From contig CP136061.1 in the NCBI GenBank assembly GCA_032622095.1, positions 51,597,762-51,661,761 of the forward strand: a DNA stretch of 64,000 nucleotides, written 5' to 3'. A program made the translations under genes and the position numbers. Source of the stretch: Siphonodentalium dalli. Its lineage: Eukaryota; Mollusca; Scaphopoda; Gadilida; Siphonodentaliidae. The notes below the pieces were generated by a model. That model was not told where the DNA came from and ran no database searches. It saw nothing but the letters and a program-made list of their open reading frames with translations. Below are positions 12,035 through 24,545 of this stretch, piece by piece (position 1 is the first letter of the stretch; each line of letters begins with the position of its first letter).

Positions 12035-12199
12035 ATATAAGGATTAACTGTCATGTGGACTGTTTTTATGGAGATGTAACGGTGAGGTAAGTGGACATAA
12101 CTTGTGTAAAACCCGAAGGGTTTTACATACAAGTTATCTCCACTTACCTCACCGTTACATCTCCATAAAAATAGTCCACATGACAGTTAATCCTTATAT
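12035..12199. mobile_element. 165-bp near-perfect hairpin, copy 1
   Basis: Two arms of about 80 bp run from ATATAAGGATTAACTGTCAT to its reverse complement around a GAA loop at 12115-12117 inside ACCC-GAA-GGGT. Only a few positions are unpaired (for example ACATAAC against GTTATCT). The same hairpin recurs at 13998-14162 and 14509-14674. It is a foldback MITE or the palindromic end of a larger repeat. Confidence 0.8.
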
Positions 12200-12552
12200 T
12201 TATATACATTTAGCGAAAAAGCCGCTTTTGTAAATATATTTAAATCGAAAAGTGTATCGTGACAATATCAGCCCAAAATACCCAATAGCACCCTTGGCAA
12301 AAGTTAATAGGAACAATTTCTCTTCATGTTGAAACCCGACGATGTATTAAGTCAATCCTGCGCGAGTCAAAATGCGCCCAAAGCATTACGCGTTCGTCTT
12401 TCCAAACCTAATGACGTATCGATTGTGTTATTAGCTTGGTGTTATGAGGCTTTACGCATTCACCGAGAAATAACTGCAACTAGCCACGTGGGCGCCGACC
12501 AATCAGAATGCTGGATTTAGTGATGACAACACTTAGTGTGTAAATATATAAG
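12200..12552. repeat. body of duplicated ~512-bp unit, copy 1
   Basis: The sequence following hairpin 1 is repeated after hairpin 2 (14163-14512) with scattered differences. Hairpin plus body therefore form one unit of about 512 bp. The body ends in AAATATATAAG, the same word that starts the next hairpin, as expected for a unit that can be tandemly arranged. No coding sequence. Confidence 0.7.
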
Positions 12553-12938
12553 TGTATCTCCCTACACATGTTTGTTTCATTGGATACGCGTACATTATGA
12601 ATATATGATGGCACGATTCCGCCATACAATGCATTTGAAGACCTTATAGGATATAGCCATCCATTGACGTGAATCCGTCTGAGTAAAGAACATAAACAAC
12701 AATGAATTTTCTGATTTTCAGTATCATCAATTTTGCAAGATCGCGGTTGAAAAAGTTAATATAAGCTTGCTTGATTGAGAATGTGTTATGGAGTAACAGA
12801 ACTGAAATTCAGATATGACAACCGCACACTTTAAACGGACATGGTGTCCGATAGTACATAAGATAGTAGTTATTGCTGTATGTGTTCCCGGATCTAGGAT
12901 ACACCTCCTTTCCCCAGTGATTGTAAAGATAGGGTTAA
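12553..12938. other. no gene seen
   Basis: AT-rich single-copy-looking sequence between the 512-bp unit and a short Helitron. No exon or repeat could be supported. Confidence 0.4.
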
Positions 12939-13550
12939 TCTATTATATATTTTTGGAAGATATGTCTGTGTGTGTGTGTTCGCGATGGACTCGAAAAATA
13001 CCCGACGGATTGAGCCCAAACTTCCTATCTAAGGGTAAAATCCCAGATGAAGTGGCATCGCACCGCTTCTGAGAACGTCAGAGCACCCATTATCCACACC
13101 CAGTCAAAAAAAATACCGCCATTGACACGGTGGGATTAATTCGCGTTGATAGTTAAAGAGCGTTCGTATCCGCAGTGTCGTCGATAAAGAGCGTATGTGT
13201 GTAATGTGATTCTTACGTCTGGGTCTGGGCGTTTGCGTGTGAGACTGTATCCAGACATGAGCGTGTTGTGTGACGTACTCTTCACCTTGAAACGGGTACC
13301 CACAAACGTACCTCTTTTAGGGACGGGTACGATCACGGGACGGGTACCATCATTAAAAGGCAGAATTAAAAAGGCAGAATTAACTCAAATTAAATTAAAA
13401 AATTAACGGATTTCGACGAAATTTTATACCTAGGGATATTTTTTATCGGGAGAGTGTTTCGACGGGTCAAATCGAGACCCCGACCTGACCTTGACCTTCA
13501 AAATGGTCAATTCAAGGTCAAAGCCCGGACGAAGTCGGGTCACCTGCTAG
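12939..13550 (+). mobile_element. 612-bp non-autonomous Helitron
   Basis: It starts TCTATTATATATTTTTGGAA after an A, continues into a TGTCTGTGTGTGTG run like the TGTCTGTCTGTCTG run of the larger Helitron, and ends CACCTGCTAG followed by T. The 3' end has a hairpin (CCCGGAC-GAA-GTCGGG) seven bases before CTAG. The interior repeats GACCTTGACCTTCAAAATGG-type words. There is no Rep/helicase coding sequence. Confidence 0.75.
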
Positions 13551-13997
13551 TTGTATATATAAGCACAGCACGTCGAGATGTAAATGATATAATGAATACG
13601 AGCGTACAAGCATAATTAACAAGATCATATTCTTAATTGGTTATGACTGGTAGCTACCATTGTATAAGTTAGGGAGGATCATACCACTATCCTTCTATAG
13701 TAAACGATCGTAAGATACACGTCATAGACAGTATATCATACCGTATTTGGACGCGTGCTACACCATACGTTGGATTAACTACTCATGTCGAGAAATACAA
13801 AGACACTCCCGCTCTGACCGCCGATCCACCAACTCCTCTGTTCATCTACCAATGCTTGTTGTGTTTATCGGGAGAGACTTATACAAATATAAAGTTATTA
13901 GATCTTCTGGACTCCTTATTGTTTATTGTTCCCGTACGCGGCCAACTGTACCTTCAACACTAGACACCACGGGACAGTTGCTCATTAGAGTCGTGCG
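13551..13997. other. no gene seen
   Basis: An 87-codon frame at 13747-14010 has no recognisable domain and runs into the hairpin at 13998, so it is probably chance. Confidence 0.4.
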
Positions 13998-14162
13998 ATA
14001 TAAGGATTAACTGTCATGTGGACTGTTTTTATGGAGATGTAACCGTGAGGTAAGTGGACATAACTTGTGTAAAACCCGAAGGGTTTTACATACAAGTTAT
14101 GACCACTTACCTCACGGTTACATCTCCATAAAAATAGTCCACATGACAGTTAATCCTTATAT
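13998..14162. mobile_element. 165-bp near-perfect hairpin, copy 2
   Basis: Same hairpin as at 12035. Compared with copies 1 and 3 it carries a G-to-C change in the left arm (AACCGTGAGG instead of AACGGTGAGG) and the pairing C-to-G change in the right arm (CCTCACGGTT instead of CCTCACCGTT), so pairing is kept. Confidence 0.8.
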
Positions 14163-14508
14163 TTATATACATTTAGCGAAAAAGCCACTTTTGTAAATGT
14201 ATTTAAATCGAAAAGTGTATCGTGACAAAAACAGCCCAAAATACCCAATAGCACCCTTGGCAAACGTTAATAGGAACAATTTCTCTTCATATTGAAACCC
14301 GATGATGTATTAAGTCAATCCTGCGCGAGTCCAAATGCGCCCAAAACATTACGCGTTCGTCTTTCCAAACCCAATGACGTATCGATGGTGTTATGAGCTT
14401 GGTGTTATAAGCCGTTGCGCATTCACCGATAAATAACTGCAACTAGCCACGTGGTCGCCGACCAATCAGATTGCTGGATTTAGTGATGACAACACTTAGT
14501 ATGTAAAT
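14163..14508. repeat. body of duplicated ~512-bp unit, copy 2
   Basis: Matches 12200-12552 with scattered substitutions and small indels. It runs directly into the third hairpin. Confidence 0.7.
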
Positions 14509-14674
14509 ATATAAGGATTAACTGTCATGTGGACTGTTTTTATGGAGATGTAACGGTGAGGTAAGTGGACATAACTTGTGTAAAAACCCGAAGGGTTTTA
14601 CATACAAGTTATGTCCACTTACCTCACCGTTACATCTCCATAAAAATAGTCCACATGACAGTTAATCCTTATAT
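14509..14674. mobile_element. 165-bp near-perfect hairpin, copy 3
   Basis: Third copy of the hairpin, joined to copy 2 of the body as a tandem unit. About 40 bp of body follow (to about 14713) before the similarity stops, so this unit is truncated on the right. Confidence 0.8.
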
Positions 14675-14713
14675 TTATATACATTTAGCGAAAAAGCCAC
14701 TTTTGTAAATATA

Positions 14714-15160
14714 CTGTTTGTGAGATATTTCTCATTTGTATATTAACAAAGTATGTCTATATTTGAATATTATTTTCGTTTGTAGCGGTTTTTGACAGGT
14801 GGAAATATGTTCACAGGATACCCACCAAGGCCTTCCGTACCTTTAAGGTATACTGCAACTTTTTTTCTTTTCAATAGCAGAATACATAATGCTATTAAGA
14901 AGTGACACAAAACACAGAACATTTTTTTAATTATAAGTATTGAGCAGTGAGAAATATTTGAGTCGAGGAAACCAGTAACGAAAGGCGATATTAACATGAT
15001 TTCTGTCAGCGAATACTTGTTTACGTTCCAGTGAATATTAAAATGTACTGAAAACAAACTGCTAATGGGTGCCAGACTTTCATAAACACAAATTATGTAT
15101 TCATGGTGTAACGACATATTTCGTTCTTTATTGTCTAAAAAAAATAGGGGATGGGGATGT
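14714..15160. other. no gene supported; old repeat fragment
   Basis: A minus-strand frame of 115 codons (14770-15117) has two hydrophobic patches but no family signature. Its end overlaps a segment resembling 7124-7207, so I treat it as repeat-derived. Confidence 0.35.
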
Positions 15161-15164
15161 TTGG

Positions 15165-15410
15165 ATCTCTAGTTTAACGGCATTTTTCGGTCTTTGTAGT
15201 TTAACGACATTTTTCGGTCTTTAATAGTTTAATGACATGTTTCGGTCTTTATAATATCTCAAGATATAGGGGGTATTTGGATCTCTAGTTTAACGACATT
15301 TTTCGGTCTTTATAGTTTAACGACATTTTCTGTCTTTAATATTTCAAGATATCGGGGCCCTTAGTGGGTATTTGGATCTCTAGTTTAACGACATTTTTCG
15401 GTCTTTGATA
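15165..15410. repeat. short tandem repeat, TTTAACGACATTTTTCGGTC units
   Basis: The word AGTTTAACGACATTTTTCGG recurs about six times at spacings near 30 and 100 bp, together with GGGTATTTGGATCTCT. It is a higher-order minisatellite just upstream of the 485-bp array. Confidence 0.8.
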
Positions 15411-15476
15411 GCAAAATGGAAGAAGTACATCTTTGGAAAGATGTGGTGACCCTAAAAAGGAAAGTTGTTTGGTGAT

Positions 15477-16926
15477 CTTGAAATGCAGTTTTTCTGAACA
15501 GTCTTCCTTGATTAAAGTGATGTGAAACACTCCGGCAGACACCGGGAAGAGTGATCAAATAGAAATTAAGAATAATCTTTCTCAAAGTAGTTATTTGTTA
15601 CGAATATTAATCCAAATGGATGATACACAACGTCATTCTTATATATTAGTTAAATGCAATGACTCTCGATGGCGAAGTCATTTTTGTTTAATTATAGCCG
15701 ATAGTTGCGCCCCGAATCGAGATGTAAATATTTACAATTTGGAGTAGTTCAGACGATGTTCTCTATGAAGTGGTGTGGTAGATTGTTTTGGAAAGTTTCA
15801 GTGATGTTAGTGGAATGATAACATTCCCCAGATTGGCAAAGTGCCTGAGCACTAACTTATCAATTTATCGCACCCGAAAAAGTCCATAACAAGTCCATAA
15901 TATGTCTTTAAGCATATATACAAATCTCCGAAAACAAAAATTCTAAAGCATTAAACGATTTCTTGAAATGCAGATTTTCTGAACAGTCTTCCTTGATTAA
16001 AGTGATGTGAAACACTCCGGCAGACACCGGGCAGAGTGATCAAATAGAAATTAAGAATAATCTTTCTCAAAGTAGTTATTTGTTACGAATATTAATCCAA
16101 ATGGATGATACACAACGTCATTCTTATATATTAGTTAAATGCAATGACTCTCGATGGTGAAATCGTTTTTGTTTAATAATAGCCGATAGTTGCGCCCCGA
16201 ATCGAGATGTAAATATTTACAATTTGGAGTAGTTCAGACGATGTTCTCTATGAAGTGGTGTGGTAGATTTTTTTGGAAATTTTCAGTGATGTTAGTAGAA
16301 TGATAACATTCCCCAGGTTGGCAAAGTGCCTGAGCACTAACTTATCAATTTCTCGCACCCGAAAAAGTCCATAACAAGTCCATAATATGTCTTTAAGCAT
16401 ATATATAAATCTCCGAAAACAAAAATTCTAAAGCATTAAACGATTTCTTGAAATGCAGTTTTTCTGAACAGTCTTCCTTGATTAAAGTGATGTGAAACAC
16501 TCCGGCAGAGTGATCAAATAGAAATTAAGAATAATCTTTCTCAAAGTATTTATTTGTTACGAATATTAATCCAAATGGATGATACACAACGTCATTCTTA
16601 TACATGTATATTAGTTAAATGCAATGACTCTCGATGGCGAAATCATTTTTGTTTAATTATAGCCGATAGTTGCGCCCCGAATCGAGATGTAAATATTTAC
16701 AATTTGGAGTAGTTCAGACGATGTTCTCTATGAAGTGGTGTGGTAGATATGTTTGGGAATTTTCAGTTATGTTAGTAGAATGATAACATTCCCCAGGTTG
16801 GCAAAGTGCCTGAGCACTAACTTATCAATTTCTCGCACCCGAAAAAGTCCATAACAAGTCCATAATATGTCTTTAAGCATATATATAAATCTCCGAAAAC
16901 AAACATTCTAAAGGATTAAACGATTT
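15477..16926. repeat. tandem array of three ~485-bp units
   Basis: Units start with CTTGAAATGCAGTTTTTCTG at 15477, 15962 and 16447 and end with TTAAACGATTT. The lengths are 485, 485 and 480 bp. The third lacks an 11-12-bp piece of the CCGGCAGACACCGG motif and has a small insertion near 16605. Differences are few, which suggests a fairly recent amplification. No domain-bearing frame. Confidence 0.9.
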
Positions 16927-16936
16927 GCTATATTTC

Positions 16937-17059
16937 CAGGGCATATATTTCATCTGATTTTGCGAGAATCCATATATACTTTTTCACGAGAATCCAGGGT
17001 AATTTGCGAGAATATTTACGAGAATCTAGATTTGGATTCTCGCCGAAATATAAGCCCTG
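16937..17059. mobile_element. 123-bp MITE with CAGGGC ends
   Basis: The ends CAGGGCATATATTTC and GAAATATAAGCCCTG are inverted. They are flanked by a direct repeat ATTTC (16932-16936 and 17060-17064), a candidate 5-bp target duplication. The inside holds four TGCGAGAATCC/GGATTCTCG-type words in both orientations. The CAGGG start recalls hAT ends, but hAT elements usually give 8-bp duplications. Confidence 0.6.
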
Positions 17060-17064
17060 ATTTC

Positions 17065-20000
17065 ACTCTGAAGTGTGCCTAAATGACATAAATTGTACCG
17101 TGGTTCCCATGTTCGCCAAAGTGGCATAAATTTATTTCAGGATAATACTAATTTTAGGCATTCATTTATATCACTGATATCAGGACAATAAATAGCCAAT
17201 TCCATTGCATGGAACAGAAAAGAGCGTTATTGTTTATCGGTGTTTTTGGAAGTGGTGGTAGTTCAATTTTATACTTTTCGACCCCCAATAAGTATTTCCG
17301 AACAAATGAATTATTAACAAGCGTGACATGACATCATTGACGAAGATAATTAACACCGATCTACGAAAAGTACGTACCAGTAGTGGCAGTAGCCAAATAC
17401 CTTACGGTAATTGACAGTATTTCGGCTGCTATTATCTGATTAATATTGATAATCTCATGTTGGTATCCTGCTTCTCTATTATCCACCATGGAAAGAAGCA
17501 GAGCAAACATATCAGGTTTTAAAGTACACTGAGTTGCAGAACTGCCAGAACTTGGCAGAACTTCCAGAAGGCAAAACACTAAACAGAGACAATGCAGGCA
17601 ACAATAATGGCGATATCTGCTTGATTTAGCCACCCATAAACACTTTTATATATTGCATATCCTCGCGGGGAGGTTTACATTGCATTCGCAAAATAATTTA
17701 TATTTTTCCTCCAATAAAATTGCCATTTTAGTTATGTTTTGTATCGCAAACGATGAATCTTCTAATGTTCATGGTAGCTGCCATTTGTATTGGGTCACGT
17801 GATCACTTAACGAGATCAGGGGAGATAATCAAAAAGTTACGGATAACCAGTAGATCCGCCCAACGCGTAATAGTATTATTATTAGTACAAGAACAAAGGA
17901 TCATTGAAATCTGCGATTATACAAATCAACTTCGCAGGTGCGGTGGATATTTGCAGAACTGATCTTACCATCGTGTTATCAACACAAAATTGACTATTAT
18001 TGATCAAATAACATCGCCATCATAAATTAAATAAATAAAACAAAAATTTCTCTGCCTGGACTAATAAAAAAAATGGCGACGTCTTCATGGAATTCTATCA
18101 TTTCTGCGCATGCGCAAGAAACTTCCAAATAAGTAGTTGCCATATAAGGAAACTGCAATCTCAATAATTACCAAGTAATTAAAGTCTTAAAATGAGCTAA
18201 AAATTTACATTTTCTTAAACAAATTTACATTTTTATCTCTCGCGACATAATTGTCACCAATAAAAACAAATTTGATTCATCGTGGAAGTTAGTCGGTGAC
18301 TATAAATAATGTCACCATTCAACTGAATGTTGTTGAGCATATTTCAACAAATTTTGGAAGTTTAAATGAATATTTTCTTCACACGCAAAGTAAAATTGAC
18401 AAATTTCAGGATTTTAGCCTGCTTCGTTGGGACCAAAATTTGTTGTGCACACTCAAGGAACGTCTACCGTCACTCGCTAGGCCAACTTATGCCATGACCA
18501 TGCTATAAACTTCTTGAAATTGGCAAAACAATGAATTTTTTTTTGGTTGAAAAAATTTACTTGGGAATCTCCATAGAGAACGATTATTTTTCGATAAAAA
18601 CGAAAATAATGCGAAATGAAAGTCGGCACTCGTCAGAATGGTACAGAATAACATACGAGTCTTGTTATATGCGAAAATTTGACCTCATTCGATAAATTAG
18701 TCTCGTAATTAAGGAATCAGTGGCGCTCGGACATGTGGAATTCCGTTGCAGACTGTACATGGCAGACGCAATTGTGATATGTAAACACGCATCAAACACG
18801 AATCAAATTTACCTTTTGTGAGAATAAAGCGCAACCTTGATCAAAGTAATACAATACACAACAACACATAGAATAACACTGATATAAACACTGTATAAGT
18901 GAGAATAAGACGCGTATTTAGACGTGGAATTTGACAACATTTCTTCGCTTCGTTCGCAGAACCGACGCTATAAATATATCTGCTCAAGGCGATCAAGATT
19001 ACCGAGTTGCAGCTATCTGATTTGAAACAAATACCAAGCAATAATCTTAGCATAATAGTCAGAAATATTGTTTCATGATCGAACTGCGGACCTGATAATT
19101 ATCGAAATATGTAGGCGAAATAATTTATAATTAGTTAATCACATGATATAGACATCAACACACTCTTAAAGACGCAATACTCCGCCATCTAATGTCGTTA
19201 TTTAACTGGGTCGGTGTTTGTTGTTATCAATCGTTTATTGCTTCGTTTTTAGTAAGACCATTGTATCTGTTTTGCGCATGCGCAAGTCACTTTCCATATT
19301 TGTAATTTCCATATATGGGATTTGTTTTAACCTCAATACCGATCAAGCTATAACAAATAATCACGCAATTATCTTAGCATAAAAATAAGATATATTGTAA
19401 TTTATGCAACTACGACCCTGGTAACCCTGATAACTAATAAAATATACCGGCCAATTCATTTTAAGATCGTTATTTCTCTTTGCTTTAGGCATAAATACAA
19501 TCTTAAACGCACATAAACGACCCATTGGCGTTAAATTAACTATACTCGGTATTTATTATATTACTTTTTTATTGCTCAGTATAGAGTTAGACCCTCGATC
19601 GACACATGTCAATATATTTGGGCTGAATTCATCTGATGCGGTATTATTCCTCGAAATAAACAACAAAGCCCTCGTTACTTCGAAATGTAGTTTGGGCTAA
19701 CATTTACACAAATCCTCCATGTGTTCTCAGTCGACACACATATCATCCCAGAAACAACTGTGAAATAAACAGCCAAGGTTTGGCTGAAATGAAAACTACT
19801 TTCCATGGCCACGGTTATTTTCCAACTATTTTAAATTCTTTACTTCGCACAGAAGTGAAAACACGCTAAGAATAGACTAACACGGAAATCTCTCTTCTGT
19901 TCCATTCCGTGCAAATTGATGTTGTTTTTTTGTTTGGGACCCAAACATCGTGTTCAAATTTGTATTTTTTTGTAGGACTTATACTTCAAAAACCCTCTCT

Positions 20001-20713
20001 ATTAATTTACACAGGAAGCCAAATGACGCCTCTCTACACGACTTAGGAAAGCGAGCAATCGCAACACAGCATGCATAACATTGCTGGTTACCAACCCTTT
20101 ATGTATATATACTAAATATAATCGCCCTGCTGTTATTAATTGGTAGGGTGTTAAGAAAACACGAGCAGACGGCAGACAGTCGAAAGATAAAAGAAGTGCA
20201 AAGGGAGTCTTATTCACACTCGTCAATGGCTATTTAGCAAAGAAAAGACTGACGCTGGTTAAGTGTATAACTGTTGAGATTTGGACGAAAATGACTGCTG
20301 GTTCACCTCAAATCTGAACATGATAATTCGCGACTTTCTTTAATTTCCATTGAATATTGTTTGTTTGAATGAAATGATGTTGGATTGTCGTTGCAATAAT
20401 TTATAATCATTGAAGAGATTAAAGGTACTCAATCCGATTCGATGGTCCATATATAATCAGATTCCAACAACAACAACAACAATATTTTTGAAACATTGCC
20501 GGAAACTGGGCCACTAATAAGTCCCGATGATAAAAAATAATAGATTTCATAAATCGATATATAACAATTCTGAACTTTGAAAGGTGGATTCCTCGACACA
20601 AATCAAATATTTTTTAAACCCGAAACCAAATAAATAGTAATTGAGGGGCGCTTTGTCGGATTACGCATCTTTATTACACTGCTATGCGCGATTTACATTG
20701 AAAACGCCGTTAG
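17065..20713. other. AT-rich region, no gene supported
   Basis: I find no exon with both a family signature and splice sites. A minus-strand frame at 17633-17361 has a signal-like stretch (CCLHCLCLVFCLLEVLPSSG) but starts at GTG with no in-frame ATG before an upstream stop, so it is only a weak exon candidate. The palindrome TGCGCATGCGCA occurs near 18110 and 19275 in similar contexts. A short (CAA)n tract lies at 20465-20480. Confidence 0.4.
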
Positions 20714-20982
20714 CTCTTTCGCTGCCAAACGCGCATAAATGCGAACTTCGGAGACGCTGCCAATCGCGCATTTTTGCGAATTTGGTAGTCTAATGTATGG
20801 GATATAACTCTATTCTTTCCGGCATGTTTGACAGTGTACAATGTATTTATCTGTAGTACTGTTGCGCGCGAAAAATTTAAAGCGACAATGTCCTCAAGGA
20901 CATGCTATTTCTGACGTTATGGGAGTACAGTCAGAGCCGGAATATTGCGTCATTGTTGTTAGCACGTGGTTAACAGTCGAAA

Positions 20983-21021
20983 ATGGCTGCTCGCAAAAGA
21001 CTCAGGACTGAAGAAGTTATT
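20983..21021 (+). pseudogene. N-terminal remnant of a piggyBac-type transposase
   Basis: Thirteen codons from an ATG read MAARKRLRTEEVI. This resembles the basic start followed by a TxEEV segment common in piggyBac-derived (PGBD-like) proteins, and its position 270 bp inside the left terminal repeat fits. The frame then enters the inserted array and stops about 29 codons later. The remainder of the transposase is absent from the element. The assignment rests on position and a short motif. Confidence 0.4.
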
Positions 21022-24000
21022 GGTTACACTGGTGTAAATAAGGTTCCGAGTGACATCTGGCGGATGCGGGAGGAATATATAGGAGAGAATAAAATAGACA
21101 CTGGGCCCTGATTGGTCAATAGTCTTGTGTGCTTTTCACATAAAAAAATCATCACACCTCTTCCCTATGATTTCCCATAGGTAAAATAACCATTGGCACA
21201 GGAATTAACCCTTTGTAGTGAAGTTTGAATTTTTTGGTGTGGTCTAAAATATGACTGTATTTTTTTATGCGGTTCTGACACTAGTTACGAAAACATAAGA
21301 TTTAAAGGCGAATTCCCTGCTAGACAGACATGATTTTTTTGTGTAAAAAGTTTCCCAAAATGTCAATTTTTCAGATTTAAAGAAAATTTTGGACCCAACA
21401 TTTATATTGCCAACACTATACGCTAAAACGTTAGCACTGAGGCCTATGGAAAACATTTACACCAGTGTAACCTAAAGGGAAAAAATAGCTTTTTATCATT
21501 TTTGATTCCTGGGAGTCACTTTAAAGCATTTTAATGCACTTTACAGAGCCTGGTCTTTCAGTCCAATGAATATCTCATGCTTGATGTGGCTATTCTTGCT
21601 TCTGATGCCTTCTTTCACTTACATCAGCCAAAAAAATAGTAAGATTTTTCATAAAAAATGCCAATTTTTCAAGGTATTTTCAAAATTTTTCAAGGTGGTA
21701 ATAGTCACATGATAATGCAAATGACACATAACATGGGCATGTCAACGACACATATATCAATTGTTATAAGAACCTAATTTAACAAGTATTTTGGATTTTA
21801 TAGCCAGTGATATACAGATATATATCATAAAAGTGTGTCATTTCCACTGGTGGGTATGGTCATTTGAAGGTTAATAGCACTAAAACTTGGACACATTTAA
21901 GAAAATGCTTCAGCAATTCAAAGAGAGCATATCTTTATTCAACTAATTCAATATACACCCACATCCAGTTATCTTGGATCACCCTTGCAGACCTGAAAAT
22001 GTCATATTTTATTCTTCAATGTGCTGATAAAGTCATGCGCTTGATGCTCAGCTGATCAGATATGGACTCAATGACCTCACATCACCAGAAGTTCTCTCAT
22101 GGAAAGAATATTGAACAGTCTTCCATAGCTGATCCAAGTTTGCAACACCAGACCCCTAAAACTGAGTGAAAATGGGGCCTGAACATGACTGGTGGTGGAA
22201 AATGGTGCTTTTTTGATGAATAATTTGTTAAAGGGGGTGGGGTTAAATTGTGTGTGATAAATAAAGAACCACAGAAGTGATATTGTTTTTGAACACATTT
22301 TTTCCATTGATGGGCAATTCTGAAGAATTGTAGGGAGTTACAATTATTCCGCGAAAAAGCGGGCTATCGCTTTAGGTTACACTGGTGTAAATAAGGTTCC
22401 GAGTGACATCTGGCGGATGCGGGAGGAATATATAGGAGAGAATAAAATAGACACTGGGCCCTGATTGGTCAATAGTCTTGTGTGCTTTTCACATAAAAAA
22501 ATCATCACACCTCTTCCCTATGATTTCCCATAGGTAAAATAACCATTGGCACAGGAATTAACCCTTTGTAGTGAAGTTTGAATTTTTTGGTGTGGTCTAA
22601 AATATGACTGTATTTTTTTATGCGGTTCTGACACTAGTTACGAAAACATAAGATTTAAAGGCGAATTCCCTGCTAGACAGACATGATTTTTTTGTGTAAA
22701 AAGTTTCCCAAAATGTCAATTTTTCAGATTTAAAGAAAATTTTGGACCCAACATTTATATTGCCAACACTATACGCTAAAACGTTAGCACTGAGGCCTAT
22801 GGAAAACATTTACACCAGTGTAACCTAAAGGGAAAAAATAGCTTTTTATCATTTTTGATTCCTGGGAGTCACTTTAAAGCATTTTAATGCACTTTACAGA
22901 GCCTGGTCTTTCAGTCCAATGAATATCTCATGCTTGATGTGGCTATTCTTGCTTCTGATGCCTTCTTTCACTTACATCAGCCAAAAAAATAGTAAGATTT
23001 TTCATAAAAAATGCCAATTTTTCAAGGTATTTTCAAAATTTTTCAAGGTGGTAATAGTCACATGATAATGCAAATGACACATAACATGGGCATGTCAACG
23101 ACACATATATCAATTGTTATAAGAACCTAATTTAACAAGTATTTTGGATTTTATAGCCAGTGATATACAGATATATATCATAAAAGTGTGTCATTTCCAC
23201 TGGTGGGTATGGTCATTTGAAGGTTAATAGCACTAAAACTTGGACACATTTAAGAAAATGCTTCAGCAATTCAAAGAGAGCATATCTTTATTCAACTAAT
23301 TCAATATACACCCACATCCAGTTATCTTGGATCACCCTTGCAGACCTGAAAATGTCATATTTTATTCTTCAATGTGCTGATAAAGTCATGCGCTTGATGC
23401 TCAGCTGATCAGATATGGACTCAATGACCTCACATCACCAGAAGTTCTCTCATGGAAAGAATATTGAACAGTCTTCCATAGCTGATCCAAGTTTGCAACA
23501 CCAGACCCCTAAAACTGAGTGAAAATGGGGCCTGAACATGACTGGTGGTGGAAAATGGTGCTTTTTTGATGAATAATTTGTTAAAGGGGGTGGGGTTAAA
23601 TTGTGTGTGATAAATAAAGAACCACAGAAGTGATATTGTTTTTGAACACATTTTTTCCATTGATGGGCAATTCTGAAGAATTGTAGGGAGTTACAATTAT
23701 TCCGCGAAAAAGCGGGCTATCGCTTTAGGTTACACTGGTGTAAATAAGGTTCCGAGTGACATCTGGCGGATGCGGGAGGAATATATAGGAGAGAATAAAA
23801 TAGACACTGGGCCCTGATTGGTCAATAGTCTTGTGTGCTTTTCACATAAAAAAATCATCACACCTCTTCCCTATGATTTCCCATAGGTAAAATAACCATT
23901 GGCACAGGAATTAACCCTTTGTAGTGAAGTTTGAATTTTTTGGTGTGGTCTAAAATATGACTGTATTTTTTTATGCGGTTCTGACACTAGTTACGAAAAC

Positions 24001-24178
24001 ATAAGATTTAAAGGCGAATTCCCTGCTAGACAGACATGATTTTTTTGTGTAAAAAGTTTCCCAAAATGTCAATTTTTCAGATTTAAAGAAAATTTTGGAC
24101 CCAACATTTATATTGCCAACACTATACGCTAAAACGTTAGCACTGAGGCCTATGGAAAACATTTACACCAGTGTAACC
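21022..24178. mobile_element. tandem 1353-bp array bounded by inverted repeats
   Basis: A 451-bp segment beginning GGTTACACTGGTGTAAAT and ending ATTTACACCAGTGTAACC occurs at 21022-21472, 22375-22825 and 23728-24178. The copies are separated by two 902-bp spacers that are the same as each other. By eye the repeats look identical throughout. The array thus starts and ends with the same inverted repeat, like a composite transposon. The spacers start TAAAGGG and end CGCTTTA. The word AGTTATT is found just left (21015-21021) and just right (near 24187-24193) of the array and could be a target duplication. Only short frames without domain features occur, repeated in each copy. Confidence 0.85.
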
Positions 24179-24193
24179 TAAAAAATAGTTATT

Positions 24194-24545
24194 ACCTCTA
24201 TACTCTAATGATCGAGGGGCGCCAGCGGCGCATAAGATACTTATACCTATTATTGATGTGGGCAGTAGCCTCTATAGGGGCGCCTGCGGCGCATAAGATA
24301 CTATGGGTGGCGGGATGGGGTGGTGGGTGGGTAACTAACCTTTATACTCTAATGATCGAGGGGCACCTGCGGCGCATAAGATAATTATACCTATTATTTA
24401 TGTGGGCAGTAGCGTCTATAGGGGCCCCTGCGGTGCATAAGATACTATGGGTGGCGGGATAGGGTGGCGGGTGGGTAACTAACCTCTATACTCTAATGAT
24501 CGAGGGTCGCCTGCGGCGCATAAGATACTTATACCTATTATTTAT
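24194..24545. repeat. GC-rich ~143-bp tandem repeat
   Basis: Units contain CTCTATACTCTAATGATCGA, GGGGCGCCTGCGGCGCATAA (a GGCGCC palindrome context) and GGGTGGCGGGATGGGGTGG. They start near 24197, 24341 and 24484, giving about 2.4 copies. The repeat lies within the piggyBac-like element. Confidence 0.8.

Noticed and set aside
17361-17633. Minus-strand frame with a cysteine/leucine-rich signal-like stretch
   Set aside because: Begins at GTG with an upstream in-frame stop and no ATG; no convincing splice acceptor or family match.
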